From: Crotophaga sulcirostris
Lineage: Eukaryota; Chordata; Aves; Cuculiformes; Crotophagidae
Direction of reading: 5' to 3'
DNA: 64,000 bases
NCBI GenBank assembly: GCA_013397455.1
Contig: VYZB01000214.1
Location: 1,001,997-1,065,996 of the forward strand
Shown here: piece by piece, positions 46,201 to 60,200 of the stretch
Layout of the letters: each line of letters begins with the position of its first letter
Position numbering within the stretch: position 1 is the stretch's first letter
Notes under the pieces: generated by a model
Told to the model about the DNA's origin: nothing
The model's database searches: none
The model's input: the letters and a program-made list of their open reading frames with translations, nothing else
Program-made: the position numbers and the translations under genes

Positions 46201-49200
46201 TACTGGAGTCTTAAATGTTGTTTTTCGTAATTGGATGACATAAAAAGCGTGACTTATTGAAGAATTCCCTTCCTTATTGTGTTACACTCCTATATAGAAC
46301 TTAATGAACTTAATGTGTTTTTTCCTGTGGATTTTTTTTCCACCGCTTATAAATGTAAGCGTTAGTGTGTGGTGCGGGCTCAATTTCCTCATAGCTTTTA
46401 TGGATTTAATTACATTCTGGGGCTTAATTTGGTTTAAAAAATCCTAGTTTCTACACTTGTGGAAACTGAAGAAAATCGATTTTTCACAGTTTCTGCTCCT
46501 TGTCCAAACTACCGTGGTGTCCAGGCAGACATTATGGAATCCCACTGAACCTTTACCCGACTGCGTTTCCCTGTCTCCATCGCCAGCATGTGACTGGACT
46601 ACGGGATGTGCACATGTGAAAGCAGCTTGGCCAGTTATGAGTAGAATTTGAAGTCTTGTTTGAAGCAAATATCTGGAGTCTGGGATGTGAAAACTGGTGC
46701 CTGGGTTTTTCAAATCTTGATTCGCTTCTATTTGGGAATGGCAGGAAGCGGGCTGTGAGAGCTGGTATGAGGCTTTTGGGTACTGAAGTGTAAACACAAG
46801 CTCCCTTTGGAAAACTGAATTCAATTCTGTTTGGGATTGGTTTATATTTATTTATTTATTTTCCAATGCGCTATGAGCTCCAGAAAAGCTTTTTATTACT
46901 CTGCTGATGTTATGAGGTCGTGAAAGAGCAGGGAATTCTGTAGCTCAGGTAGTGCCCAGTGTTTATGAAAACTTGCTTTGAGTGTTGGTTATCCAGCACT
47001 AAACTGTAATTCTGTTAGATGTTTAGGCAGTGTTTGTGTTTTAATTCTTTACACATAGCCTTTACAAAGGTCCATGTGCTGTATTTTCAGGCACGCAAAA
47101 GCTCAGCTTTTGCCTCCAGACCAGGATGGCAGCAGGACTGGCTGCATCCCACTGCTTTGGGCAGGTATCACTACGAACTCCCAGCCTTCCCCTGCTCCCT
47201 CCAGTGTTTTTGCATCGTTCTGGAAGGTGGCAATGCACAAGCAGCTCTTTCAAGCTTCAGAAGCTGTTCTGATCTCACGTAATGGAATTTGGCAGGGAGC
47301 GTTTTCTTTTTTCTTTTTTCCTCCCCTTTTTTGAGAAACAAGCAGCAAGTGGTGCATGGGCCCACTGGGATACTGGGAAAATACTCAGCATCCTATCCAT
47401 TATGCATGGGAAGCGTCCTTCATGCCATGGGATGCATCAGCAGTTTCCAACCTTTCAGCAACTCCTCCTGTGGTCCAACTCCTGCCCGTCTGTCACACAG
47501 GCTGCCAGGGTTGCCCCATCTCCCTTTCATTGGATATGGGCTGGGAATGACAGGAGGGAGCACGGGTGATGGCAGCTGTTGGCGGTTGGGACGCTGCTGA
47601 AAGCTGTGAGGATCTTGCCTGGTCATCCCTTCCATGAAGACATCATGGTCTTTCTCCATGGCTGGAGACTTCCAAATCCACCATGTGCTTTTCCAGAGAC
47701 CCTGAACAGAAGCCACTGTTCGCAGGGATGAAAAGCATGGCAGATATTTTCCCTTCAGCACTCAAAGGCATCTCTATTTGCCTCTCTCTTCGCACACCGC
47801 TATTGTTTGAGGCCTCTTTGCGTATCCCTTTACATTGTTATCTCACAGTTTGTGCTTTTATTATTTATTGAGTGCCATGTCTATGCCCTGGGAAGTTTCC
47901 CCAGTCCCCTTGGACAGCTATGCTCTTTCTCTTTTCCCTCATCTACCTTTGGTCCCCCTCAACCCTGTTTTCCCAAAGTGCAATTCAAAGTGGGCTGTAA
48001 GATCTCCCCACCACTTCCTGCATATCCTGGTACCATTTATGTGCATTTGCTGCCCTGTTCAGGCAAAACTGTCTCCTCCTCTCCTTTAACAATGAGTAGA
48101 GTGGTAGTAGTGACAAACCTTTCCATGTTGCCAAGAATCGTGAGATTGCCTTATAAACCACTCTGTCTAAATAAATGAAAAATAAAGCAGTTTGTGTTGA
48201 TGTGGAATTAGGAGTATCGGTTATTTTTTATATTGTAATCCAAGGCAATAGGAGCTGGTTACCCATATGCAGTTTCTTTCTGCTACAACCACAGGACTTT
48301 TAATTGCATTTGAAAACAAACAAAACCAACACAAAGTTGTTGTCCCCCAGAATCCAGCCTCTGTGCTGTGCCCATCCGCAGGGATCTGCTGTCGGATGGC
48401 CAGAGTGTGGAGTTCTCAATTTGGCAACTGGCAATCTGGAGAGTGAGCTACTTTGTGAGTAGTCCTATTTTTAATAGGAAATTCATTACTTAATTGGCCT
48501 TGGGGGAGGCCGGGGAAGAGGTTACATATGCGGTTGGAGATGACACCGATTTTCACGTGGATGCGATTGGGTTTTGCTGCTTGGTTCTGTGTTTCTGCAC
48601 ATCGCTTCACAATGCATAAAAGCCCCGACAGCTTCGGCACTGCGGGAGCCTTGTTTTGCAGCTGGAAATGCCGATTTAAAATCCTCTCAGGACACAATTG
48701 TGCGCTTTTGCTGGAGAATGGGCACTCGGTGGAGGATTTTCCTTCCCTGCACGCCCCAAGGAGGCAATGCCGTTGCTCGTGATGAACCCAACAGGTGCCA
48801 GGCCGATGGGCGCTGGGGCCAGTTGGCGCTATGCCGACTGGCGCACAGTGGCTATATTGTGTCCCTGGGTTTTGTGTGCTTCACGGCCTTGTGAGGGATG
48901 GTATAACCCAGTTGAAATACATACTTCAACTCCTGAGGGATTAAGTGTGTTTCCTTTGCTTTACAGTTCAGAATTTTACAGTTTCTTTGTTTGGGGGTTC
49001 TCAGATTCCTTAATGATTTTCCCCCCCAGTTTGCCCAGATGTGGATAAGAGCAGTGTTTGAACCTTATAGGTTTGCCAATTTTATTACTCAACATATGGT
49101 ATATCCTTTTATTTTTGTCTACTATATCATTCTTCTGCTGAGAAATCCCTCGGTACATGCCTTTTCCTTATTGTTCCTCAGTTGTTGGGTTTGTAACTCG

Positions 49201-51900
49201 GCTCTACTCTGAAATATAGCTTTTCACTGGCGATTCAAGGAGACAGAATGTCAGATGTTTTGCTTCTGTCTGAACAGTATTGTTTAACCGGTCGCTTCTT
49301 GAGAGTATCATGACAGATTAATATTAAAATAACCCCTTCCCCACCTCCCCAGTATCCTGTTGCTTTCTGGTGTTGGAGAAGAAGCAGAGGAGAAGGTGCT
49401 GGGTGAGGTGGATGCTGCAGTGCTGCATCAGTCCTGGAGCACGGGACTCATCCCAAGCCCAGGAGTGGCTCCTCCATGGGTCTGGTACTGACAATGCTGG
49501 AGAGCCCAAGCTTCCCAGCAAAGAGGATGAGCCCGTAGACATCTGCTTGGGCAGTGCTTGGGGGTGTTTGGGGTGCACCTTCACCCCTGGCCCCAGGATC
49601 CCTTTTCTCCTCCACCTCTGAAGTGTTCTCAAAGCTTGGGCTCATCTAACCGTGGCCACATGGAGAGGTCAGGAGTACAACTCACACAGACAAGTGTGGT
49701 GTCCCATAATATAAAGATACATCCTTTGGTCTGAGCATTATATGTGCATTTTAAAGTTGTTTATGAGTACATAATATTCTGTCCCTGCGTGTGGCTCAAC
49801 CCTGCATGTTCGTTATGTATTTATAGTGACCAGCATTTGCAGGGAATGTGAGCAGGGATTGTTTTCCTGGTAGGCTCAGGAGTGGATTCATTTGTGGTTT
49901 ACATGTCTATAACTCAATTAAATGGCATTAGGATAGACTTACATCAGCTGAGGGCTCAGCCCAGACTCCAAATATAATTCTCAGTAATGATGGCTTTACG
50001 AGTGATTTTTATTTATAACATTTTATTAGTGTTTTCTCTGAGTGGTTTCTTCAGCCTTCCTTGCTCTATAGTAAAGACTGGCATAAGAGTTCAAACTGAG
50101 AATATTCTATTTGAGCGAGTCAGAATTTCGCAATGATCTGTAGCCCACTGAAATCTCCCCGATGTCCCATCGGCATGGTAACTCTGGTGCAAGCTTCCCA
50201 GTTCAGCTGGAAAGACCAATCACTTGAATTCTGTAACTAGTTTCATGCATAATGGGAACCACACGTGGTTTGTATTGGCAAATGTTTTGATGATGTTTGT
50301 ATCTGGGTTTGGGAATTAGAAATTGCTGTTGGATGCTAATTGCTGTTAATAATAATAATAATAATGACCTCCCAGGTAATCTACCATATAAAGAGTAATA
50401 GAAATAATTTCCTTAAAGTGTTGCTAATATTCGCAGTGGAATGGTTGTGTTGTTGTGTGCCTTGAGAAAAAGGGTGCAATTCTGCATAGCAGCTCACAGA
50501 AACGATGGTCCTGGATCCGACAGGGAGACCCAGTTTGGAAAAATCTGTCTGTTTTCAGTTGATGCAAAGAGCAGACAGAAGTTACCTGCTGTGTTTTGCC
50601 GTGACAATATATATTACCCAAATGCTGGTGGTCATGGATTTTGGCTGTAGGAAGGGGAACTGTGCGGTGGGGATCTGTGGGTTCGGGTGCGAGTCACCGT
50701 GCATCCTGCCGTCAGTGCTACCTGGGAGCCTGGGCTTGTGCCACACCGTGTAGACTGGGTTTGGGTCCCATAACACTTGGAGATGAGGTTTGGGGTTTAA
50801 CTTGCTCTCTGTGGGGCCCATGACAGGGACCTGGAGCCCAGCCTGTCTGCCTCACTGGGATGAGCGGCTTCATCTGCTCCCACTGGAATTCAGCCGCTGG
50901 CTTCCTAGCAAGTCCAGTTATTTTGGAGCTGCTGCTCAAACCCCTGAACCATCTTCCCCAGTGTAATTAGTTCTTAACCTCAGCTTTCGGTTGCTGAACT
51001 CGGGTTATCCCTGACCTTACTGCGGTTATTTCCACAGCAGACACTCGTCATCGTTTCCTTGCCAGGCTTTTCTTTCCTACAGGCACTGAGATTAACCTGG
51101 GTGAGCGGAGCTGGGTTGAGTACGACTACTGGGGATGAGCCATGAAGTCAAGCAGTGGGGAGCTGGGCAGGTTTTTTTTTCAGCAATAATTCAGACAAAT
51201 GTGTTGTGGAGGCAGAGAACTTGAATCCAACGTGTATTTTACAATAAAATAGGCCTTTGACAACAGCACTGTCTTGGGGCAGCGGAACAGCGTGACTGTG
51301 AAATGGGGTTTGTGGTGGTGATAAGTGAGAAGAGCCAGGATCAGCCGTTTCCTTGGCTCCAGTAAAACCTTCTGTGGTGAAATTTCTTCTTATGCTTTTT
51401 TCAGCATTCCTGCTGGCCTGAGAGGTTTTTCTTCACCCCTAGAAAGGCACCTTATGTGTGTTGGGGTCAGGCTGGGCACAGATTCCAGCCGCTGCGCTAC
51501 TGGAGCCCGTCGAGCCGCGAGCGCCTGATGGAGGCGACTGTTACAGTATAAGTAGTTTAGCATTACGTGAGTGTCACACAGGATGTATTTTTTCTCCCAT
51601 AACAAGATAAAAGATATTTTTTTCACACATGTTCTGTGTTTAGTGCGGCATTTGAAAGTCCTCCTGCATAGCTCTGGGAACAAGGAGGGCTTTCCCATCT
51701 CAGATCCTCAGGAAGGCTCGTCCTCAGGTGATGGCAGCAAAAACTTGGTCAGCATCTGTGCCTCTTCCTGGCTGTTGCTACCCAGCAGGTTTTTATTAAT
51801 TGGCTTGAAATGGATAAGGAAAAAATATTAGTCCTTATAACTTCAAAAATTCAGATCCGATTATGTTTACTATAACTCTACATCTTGTGCTATTGTATTT
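37266..51900 (+). other. COX10: Intron 4, long CR1-free segment
   Basis: Nearly 15 kb without a recognisable CR1. It contains an exon-like island at 38796-38875, an AT-rich block near 43680-43770, and short simple repeats: AAAC at 43175-43193, TTTA at 46846-46862 and AAT at 50347-50365. All open frames seen look like chance. Confidence 0.55.
50347..50365. repeat. (AAT)n microsatellite
   Basis: Six tandem AAT/TAA units with clean borders. Confidence 0.85.
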
Positions 51901-52690
51901 TTCACAGTTTCACAGTTTCACANNNNNNNNNNNNNNNNNNNNNNNNNNNNNNNNNNNNNNNNNNNNNNNNNNNNNNNNNNNNNNNNNNNNNNNNNNNNNN
52001 NNNNNNNNNNNNNNNNNNNNNNNNNNNNNNNNNNNNNNNNNNNNNNNNNNNNNNNNNNNNNNNNNNNNNNNNNNNNNNNNNNNNNNNNNNNNNNNNNNNN
52101 NNNNNNNNNNNNNNNNNNNNNNNNNNNNNNNNNNNNNNNNNNNNNNNNNNNNNNNNNNNNNNNNNNNNNNNNNNNNNNNNNNNNNNNNNNNNNNNNNNNN
52201 NNNNNNNNNNNNNNNNNNNNNNNNNNNNNNNNNNNNNNNNNNNNNNNNNNNNNNNNNNNNNNNNNNNNNNNNNNNNNNNNNNNNNNNNNNNNNNNNNNNN
52301 NNNNNNNNNNNNNNNNNNNNNNNNNNNNNNNNNNNNNNNNNNNNNNNNNNNNNNNNNNNNNNNNNNNNNNNNNNNNNNNNNNNNNNNNNNNNNNNNNNNN
52401 NNNNNNNNNNNNNNNNNNNNNNNNNNNNNNNNGTGCCGAGTAGAGGGGGACGATAACTTCTCTGGTCCTGCTGGCCACACTATTCCTGATGCAGGCCAGG
52501 ATGCCATTGGCCTTCTTGGCCACCTGGGCACACTGCTGGCTCATGTTGAGCTTCCTGTCAACCAACACTCCCAGGTCCCTTTCCGCCTGACTACTCTCCA
52601 GCCACTCCGTCCCCAGTCTATATCTATGCATGGGATTGTTGTGTCCAAAATGGAGTACCCGACATTTGGACTTATTGAACCTCATAATTT
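51901..52690 (-). mobile_element. CR1 LINE copy interrupted by an assembly gap, antisense
   Basis: Right of the gap the minus strand reads the CR1 reverse transcriptase C-terminus with intact frame ([35 protein letters not shown]). Left of the gap are three octamers of the form GTTTCACA, the reverse complement of a CR1-type 3' octamer tail (TGTGAAAC instead of the common ATTCTATG). From the copy at 53613-54286, the distance from tail to the CTGGCCACAC landmark is about 564 bases. The same spacing here puts the tail at about 51907, so the gap lies wholly inside one CR1 and its size is about right. Confidence 0.88.
51923..52432. other. Assembly gap (510 N)
   Basis: Run of 510 undetermined bases. 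Frames spanning it are meaningless. Flanks and spacing argue that the missing DNA is the middle of a CR1 element, so a hidden COX10 exon is unlikely though not excluded. Confidence 0.99.
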
Positions 52691-53612
52691 TTAATTAGAA
52701 ATGCATTTGATGGAGACTTGGGTTGAGTTGGGTTGGCTGAATTTTGGTATAGTTTTGTGAGTAAGCTGAAACCTGTAGGAGCAATGCTCCCTGCTAGGAG
52801 CCATTGAGTTCCTATCAGGATATTGGTTGGCAGGATAGGGTTTGTCTCTGATAAGCTTGATAGTGTGTTAGTAATGATGCTTGGATCTCATGTGCCCTGT
52901 GGCAAGGCTGGAAGGTCTGGATTCCTCTGCTGAGTGTACTCTTAGGTGAGAGAGTTTATTTCCATTTTAACTTATTTCCCAGTGAGGATTCCTGACCCTG
53001 ACTGTCAGCTTATTTAATTTATAAAAACTAATGAAAAAGTCCAAGACGATTCATTTTCCATTCCCAATCCCATTTTTAGAAGGGGGGTGTTGTGCTGGGA
53101 ACCTGGAGTAATTCTACCCAACTCTGTTCCCCTCCCTGCTGGTTTTATGGCAGCTCTTGCAAATCGCCTGGTGAATTTATGTCTCCCCGAATACATCTTT
53201 TCTTCTCATTTTCCGTAAATTTCACACCTGCTGCCGGCTCCCCAAAGATTGCTCAGGAGTGGCCGTTGGTGGGAAGGGGCACAAAAATAACAGAAAACTT
53301 GTGAGTGCCTGGCAGTGCCGTCAGATGATGCCATGATCCCCTATACCGTTAGCAGCTCTCCAGTTATTTCCTGATGCCACCCCGCGCCTCCTTGTGTGTG
53401 CGTGCATTTACAGATACAGCAAATTATGACCAACCAGTACAATAATTGAGAGTTCAACTGTGCCATGAAAGCTTCCAGCCTGGGAGGCATGAAGATCTTT
53501 CCAGACATGGGCAGGATCCTTGTGAGGCACTGGGGTGATTCAGATTGAGGTACTGCTTTCCCTCAGTGAGTTCTGGATTTACATAGGCAAGGGTGGGAAT
53601 GGAAAGCAGGAA
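52691..53612 (+). other. COX10: Intron 4 unique segment
   Basis: Unique sequence between two antisense CR1 copies; no feature recognised. Confidence 0.6.
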
Positions 53613-54286
53613 CATAGAATCATGGAATCATTAAGGTTGGAAAAGACCTCCAAGCTCATTGAGTCCCACCATCAGCCCAGCCCCACCGTGCCTGCTAAAC
53701 CATGTCCCCTGGTGCCACGTCTGGACATTTTTTGAATACCTCCAGGGATGGAGACTCCACCACTGCCCTGGGCAGCCTCTGCCAGCGCTTCACCACTCTG
53801 TCAGTAAAGACATTTTTCCTAATATCCAGTCTAAACCTCCCGTAGCACAACTTGAGACCATTCCCTCTTGTCCTATCTCTTTTCACTTGGAAGAAGAGAT
53901 CAACACCCACTTCACCACAACCTCCTTTCCAGGAGCTGCGGAGAGCGATGAGGTCTCCCTTCAGTCTCCTCTTCTCCAGGTTAAACAGCCCCAAGTACCT
54001 CAGCTGCTACCACAATCCCTGTTCTCCAGACCCTTCCCCAGCCTCGTCCCCTTCTCTGGATGCGCTCCAGCCCCTCAATGTCTTTCTTGTAGTGAGGGGC
54101 CCAAAACTGAAGCCAGGATTCGAGGTGTGGCCTCACCAGTGCTGAGTGCAGGGGGACGAGCCCTTCCCTGCTCCTGCTGGCCACACCATGGCTGATCCAA
54201 GCCAGGATGCTGGTGGCCTTCTTGGCCAACTTGGGCCACTGCTGGCTCATGTTCAGCCACTGTCAACCAGCCCGCCCAGGTCCTGT
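53613..54286 (-). mobile_element. CR1 LINE fragment, antisense, second subfamily
   Basis: Starts CATAGAATCATGGAATCATT, passes GGTTGGAAAAGACCTCCAAG and CTGGGCAGCCTCTGCCAGCG, and ends in the reverse transcriptase C-terminus (GCTGGCTCATGTTCAGC). The minus-strand frame still reads [19 protein letters not shown], so the copy is fairly young. It shares its 3' UTR type with the sense copy at 21406-22033. Confidence 0.95.
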
Positions 54287-57200
54287 TCTGTTGCGTGACT
54301 TCTTCAGGATCACTCTGTGGATGGTTAATACCTGACCGAGGCTGAAAGCCAGGCTTTTTGCTCTCTAGATCATAGCATTTTCTGGTCTCAGATCAGACCT
54401 GAAGGCATCTCAAACAAAAAGAACATAAACAGAAAAAAATTATCTCATTTTCTTAGGTCATGACTGTGCAAAAGGCAAATGCAATTGTGACTCTCTCAAG
54501 CCAGGCATTTCCATGGAGGCAGGGAACTATTAATGCCATTAGCAGACAGGCATCTGGGAATCCGCGCCACCCTGCTCTCTCATGTGCAAAAGGAATGAAT
54601 TCAGGTGGAAACAGGTGCTGGGAAGGCCTTGCTGGCGTGGGGGTACTGAGGAGCCAACTACATGAGGGGTGATGGAGAGAGCATGGCTGCGTGGCCTGGT
54701 GGGACCAAAGCTGCTGTGGATGTGATTGCTCTGTAGGTACAGCAAGGGGTCAGTCCAGGAGGACAAGGACTTGCTCGGGCTGTGCGGCGGTTTGGGCAAA
54801 ACAAATGGGCATGAAGTAGCTGTGTGTAAATTTATACTGGACATCAGGTTTCCAGCTCTCAAACTCTTTCTTTAGCACTCTCTGAACCCTGGGGTGTTGC
54901 CTGGGTATCAGAGGCTGTGCTCGCAGGAAGACTGGGTTACCTGCTCAAGGGTTGCACCCAGCTGTGTAAAATAGCAAATCTCCATAAAACCCTGCCCTGT
55001 TGTCTTGTGTTTTGCTGCAATTACCAAGAAAAGATCAGTGTTGTTTCACAGAGCCACTGTTTGTCTCTTTAATTCTCTTAGAAATAGGCATTCCATTTGG
55101 AAATCTTCTATTAGGCGATATTTTCCTATGGGTGGTGTTGTCTGAATTTAATGTGATGTATTTGCATTATGCAGCACAGGAACTATCCCAGCCAACAGAA
55201 AGCTGTCACCTTTCTTTATACCAAGAAGCTGATAGACCAGCCCAGACCAGGACAGTGAACCTGACAGAACCACTGAGGGCTTGGAGAAGCCGCCCTTGAG
55301 GCCTTTCCTTGTGCTCAGGGTCTCACTATGGGGTTCGCACTCCTTCCAGATCCACAACTGCTGCCCTGGAGGAACCTTGGGCCCTGGCAAAGCTTGGAGT
55401 AGAAACCCATCGCTGGAGCAACCCTGATGCCTCCTTAGCTGGCGCAGTGGCCACTGCTTGGAGAGCCTGAGGGATCGATGGTGCTGCCTAATCTGAACTT
55501 GCAATTGAAGCCTGTTAGTCTGTGGTCGCTAATCAGAGTGAAAGTTGGGGTTTGTTAGCTTTTATTACTCATTCCGCTGTCCATAGTAGTTACAGGCATA
55601 ATGGGATTGCTGCTCCACTTTACATTCCCAAGGGATCCTCCTCACTAAAATTGAGATTTCTCCTTGCAGCTTGACAGGTCGCTGTTATGACTGTGGGCTG
55701 GGTTTAATTCTTTGTAGTTCTCAATGCAAAAAACTTTTTATAATTTTCCTAGGTGCGGGTGACGTAAATGTTCGAGTGCCTCCTGTTACTTGATATTTAA
55801 TTATGGAACCATCCACTGGAAAAATAGCATGAGGCTGGTGTAATCAGCTCTGGAGCAGACCCACTAATCTTCTTTTGGTCTAGACATCAGGGGTGCCTTG
55901 TACTCGGCTGGCTGTGCCGGGACAGCCTAAGACCTCCGTACTGAAATACTCTTTATGAAGGGAAAAACTCCTACATAAACTCCCTCAGGTTTGCATGTTC
56001 CACTTTCAGCTGATAAATGCCTCTTGGATTAGTTCATGGAAGAGGTATTTGGATGAACCTGGAGGTGGGGCACCTTGGCTGTTGCTGCCCTGGTGGCCGG
56101 GAGAGCAGCAACCTCGGATGCTTGCAGTGAAAGCCGGTGCTGGGCCCAGCTCTGTGGGTGCTGTGAACTCAGACAGGTCTGGTTGAACAGCATTTGCCAT
56201 GTTTAGTTTATAAAACATTTCTTAAATTAGCTGCATTTCTAATGAGATCCCCGGTTCCTGGCATTCATTCAGAAGTGAAGAAGGCGTTTCCTTGTCCTTT
56301 TCCTCTCCTCTTAATTGTTGAATTTCAATAATTCTAATAATTCTCCTACTTTAAAACAATTTAAAAATTCTAATAAGCACTAAAATAATTGCCAACACTG
56401 TTTTCCCAAACCTACCCACGTTTTTCTTTCTCATGCATCACAGTCCTGTTTCAATCTGTGCAATAATTTCTGTTAGCCCTTAGTGTCTCTAGTGAAGGAA
56501 TGGATGGGAAGGTGGTGGCAGGAGATGGAGGGAATCCCCGTCACCGGGAAGATGCATCGAGAAAGTCATTTGGGGTCAGAATAAAGAAATCCTGCCTCTC
56601 AACAGTGGCCAAACCAGAATGCCTGGGGAGGAGTATGAGAATATAAATGAGGTCTTACATATTTGATGAGTATTTTAGCTCTTTGCATGGAAGAATTCAG
56701 ATTTTATCTCAGCTGGAAGGATTCCAGTGCTGTCTAAAGGAAAATCGCTGTCTGAGGAAAACCACTGGCTGGTCTGGCACAGCGCTGGGGAGCGAGGGCA
56801 CAGCTCATCCCTCGGGAAGTCGCGTTGACATTACTGCTGGGACAGACGGAGCACGGGGTTGCCTGAACTTGCCCTGGCTGGGACAGCCCAGGACAGGCTC
56901 CCGGCATGCTGGCAGCAGTCGCACTGACCTGCACCAGGGGGATAAAACTGGGATAAAGCTGAAGGCCCCTGCAATCTCTGGTGCTCCCTTAGAAAGAGGT
57001 GACCAGGACATTAAGAAAACAAGCTGCGGGCGCGCAGTGGTGTTACATTTTTTTCCCTGGATGTGAAGGCAAGTCCTGGCTAGGGCATTTCTATGGCTCT
57101 GTCACTGTGCCAGAAAGGAGACGGGAAGCCGAGGGACCGTGGTGGGACACATGGATAACCCCGCTGGTTCATCCTTGGGTTTGCTTGCTCTCCCGATGTC

Positions 57201-60200
57201 CCTGGGTGCAACTGCTTAGCGATAGCAGGGATACAGGTGCTCAGTGCTCAGAGGAGATGGGAACACACATCTCCCACACTCCCAGCTGCATTTGCCTTTT
57301 CTCCTCCTGCAAAATAAAATCTTTCGTAAAATGACTGAGATCCCACATCACTGCTTGTTGTGGGGAGGCAAGACAAGGGGTTACAGCAAAATAAAACAGC
57401 AGGGGGGTTGTTGTCATCATATTTTAAACAATTAAGCATGAGAAGGAACCCTTTTCAAATATATACGTATTAAATGTGTTTGTAAATAGAATTTAAGAAA
57501 CTTTTAACTTCATGGAGCAACATTTTCTCTTCTTTTTTAAACAAAGGTTTCTATGTGTCACAGACCGAGTGCTGCTGGGTGACAGGACAGTGATGAAGAG
57601 GAGATTTGTCCTTGGTGTGACTGAAGGACTCAGGAATGCAGTGGGAAGCACCCTAAGGAACAGCTCGGGGCTTGGCTAGGTTTTCCACTGACTTTTCAGT
57701 GTCCTCGGGCCACTGTGTCTCATCTCTTCCCTTATCAGATCCCAGTGCCAGATTCTCTCGCCGCCAACCTATAGAAGCCTGGATGGGTTGTCAGCAGCTT
57801 GTCAGCTGGTGGACACAACTGTTCCCCACCAGGGCTGTAGGAGCAAAGCATCTGGAGATGAGGAGTTTGGAGGGAACATTGCTGGTGAGGCCAGGCAGGG
57901 AAACCCTGCAGGGTGGGAGAGGGAACTGCTGAGCACAGAGGAAACGCAGATGCTGGTGTGCAAATGCAGTGCTTATAAACCCTGCCAGCGGCTTCCAAAC
58001 CTGGTGCGTGTGCGGTTTAGTGTGGAAAAGTGCATTTTAAACCTTTATTTGTATGAGGAAACGTTTAGAGAGAAGCTGTTGAGGAGCTGGATCCACAGCT
58101 GCACTTCCCTGGAATGAGGCACTTGTGCTCCAAGTTTCCTTTGCCTGCATGCAGTTATTTGTTCTTTTTTTTTCTTTTCCTCTTTCTGGGAGCACAGTTT
58201 AGGGTGCTTTGCACTTGGGCTGTTTCTGTGGCTGTGAACAGATGAGTGTTCTGCGAAACAGGGTGGTTTTTCCTTTTGTTTTTGCAGTGGAACTAGGAGT
58301 TTTATGTTGTACCTGCACTCTTCGCCACTCGTTTAACAGGTGCTAAAGAGCAGAGCTAAGCGGAAAAATGTATTTACTAAACAGCAAATTATTTTCATGA
58401 TGTGTTCAATGTTTAAATGACTTGTAAAGTGTAGTTGAGTTCTTCCTGATTTTAATACCCCTGTTATGTGGATTAAATAAGCCGGTGGGCTGAGCTCTCC
58501 CTGCAGCAGGCGTCCTGGTGCCCAACTATTCCCAGATTCCAGTGGCTATTTTCATATCTGTCTCTTTTTTTCCAGTACCATGCACAGACATGGGAACCAT
58601 GTGCTTTTTTCATGCTTTCTCAATAAATCTTCGTTCCTAAGAAGCATTACTCAATGTTGCAATTCATTTCACCACTTAATGATTATCAGGAAAGAGCGTC
58701 TTGGGACATGCCGGCACAGGAACCGCAGCGTAATTAACGAGAGGGTTATGCTTAAAGGACTTGCCTACCCAGGGAAATTCATCTGAATTTTAGTAGGATG
58801 TGAATTTTAAAGCAGATTTTTTTTCCTCAGGAATGACTTTTATGGGTACTTTTGTTTTGGAATAAGAGCTTTCTCTTGCAAGCTTGGGTTTGGAATTGCT
58901 CAGTTGGTATTTCTCAGGTGTATGTGCGTGCTTTCCTTCCTGGAGAAGTTGAAATCTGGCCCAAAAAGAGATGTTTCAGCAGTTTATTTCTTTGTCATAG
59001 AAATACAACAACGTTCACTTTAGTTCCACTGTGTACTGGCTTTTTATTATTATTTCAAGTTTCCATGAGAGCAGCAGATTTGATTTTACAGCCCCTGCTT
59101 GAGAGAATAGTGTGTGATTTTGTGATTTTGTGTGCTTTTCTAGAGATGAGCTGAGGTGAGCGGCATCGTGCACTGGTCTGGGCTCTGGGATAGGCGAAGT
59201 ACCTTCTCTGTTTTGTTTATACTCACCAGCAGTGACAGCCTGCTCTTGTTGGAGGGATCCCAGCACTAGGCTTCCAGCCTTCTTTCTTCTCACAATGTAA
59301 TCCTGCTTGCCTGAATGAAGACATTCCGTTGCTGATCCGATACTGGATCTGTAATTCGCTGCCATTGTCACAGAACGACTGCCCATCAGGTTTAGTTCTG
59401 TGGAAAATGAACACAGCACCAAGAACTCCCACAATGCGGACTCTGGCTTTAGGCCATCGAACAAAGACCCTCAACTCCCCTATGGAATCCAGAGGATGTT
59501 TTCTTTTTCCCTTGAGGCTGAATAAAGCCCTGGTCCCAGCTCTCCTACTTCAGGACTGTTCGGTCAGAGCTTCTGGATCCTCATGCTGCACTGGCAGAAG
59601 GGAGTTGGGAACAGTCCCCAAAAAGTCCTTGGGTGGATGCTGGCTCCCAGGGGAAATGAGGATTCTGAGGTGCAGGGTCGATGAGTTTTTTCCCCATAGA
59701 TACTCAGAAAACTTCATATTGGACCAGCACTTTGCAAACAGCGGTGACATTTGAGGCACCTGGAAGACAAATCTGACACAAGTGACATTTCCCTGTCAAT
59801 ATTAAATATCTTGTAAGTTCCCAACTAGGTTGAGGCAATATCCATTGCGGGGCTGCCAGAGCCAGGTGGGAGTGCTGAGCCCTTCGGGTGGACAGGGAGC
59901 TTTGATAACCTTTTCATGGCAGGGTTGTGCAGTTTTGCAGGCTGGCACTGCTCGATTGCTTCTTTGATGCTCAGAAGCACTACCAAAGCTGGGGACATGT
60001 GGGAGTAAGAAGCCATGGTTGTGCTAAAGGGAATGGAGGCTTTCCTAAGTTTTTAGTAGAAAGCACCGATTTATCCCAGCCTATTGCTGCTTAAGCCGTG
60101 CTTAGGACAGGTTTTGCTTATATGTCATTGTGTTTCTTACTATTGTTCTTTCATTTTAAGAATAGCCTTCTGAAATAGAATTCTGCTGTCTTGTCCATAT

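Noticed and set aside
51863..52694. Several long open frames across 51863-52694
   Set aside because: They exist only because undetermined bases contain no stop codons.
53659..54195. Long + strand open frame of 178 codons
   Set aside because: Antisense reading of a CR1 element.
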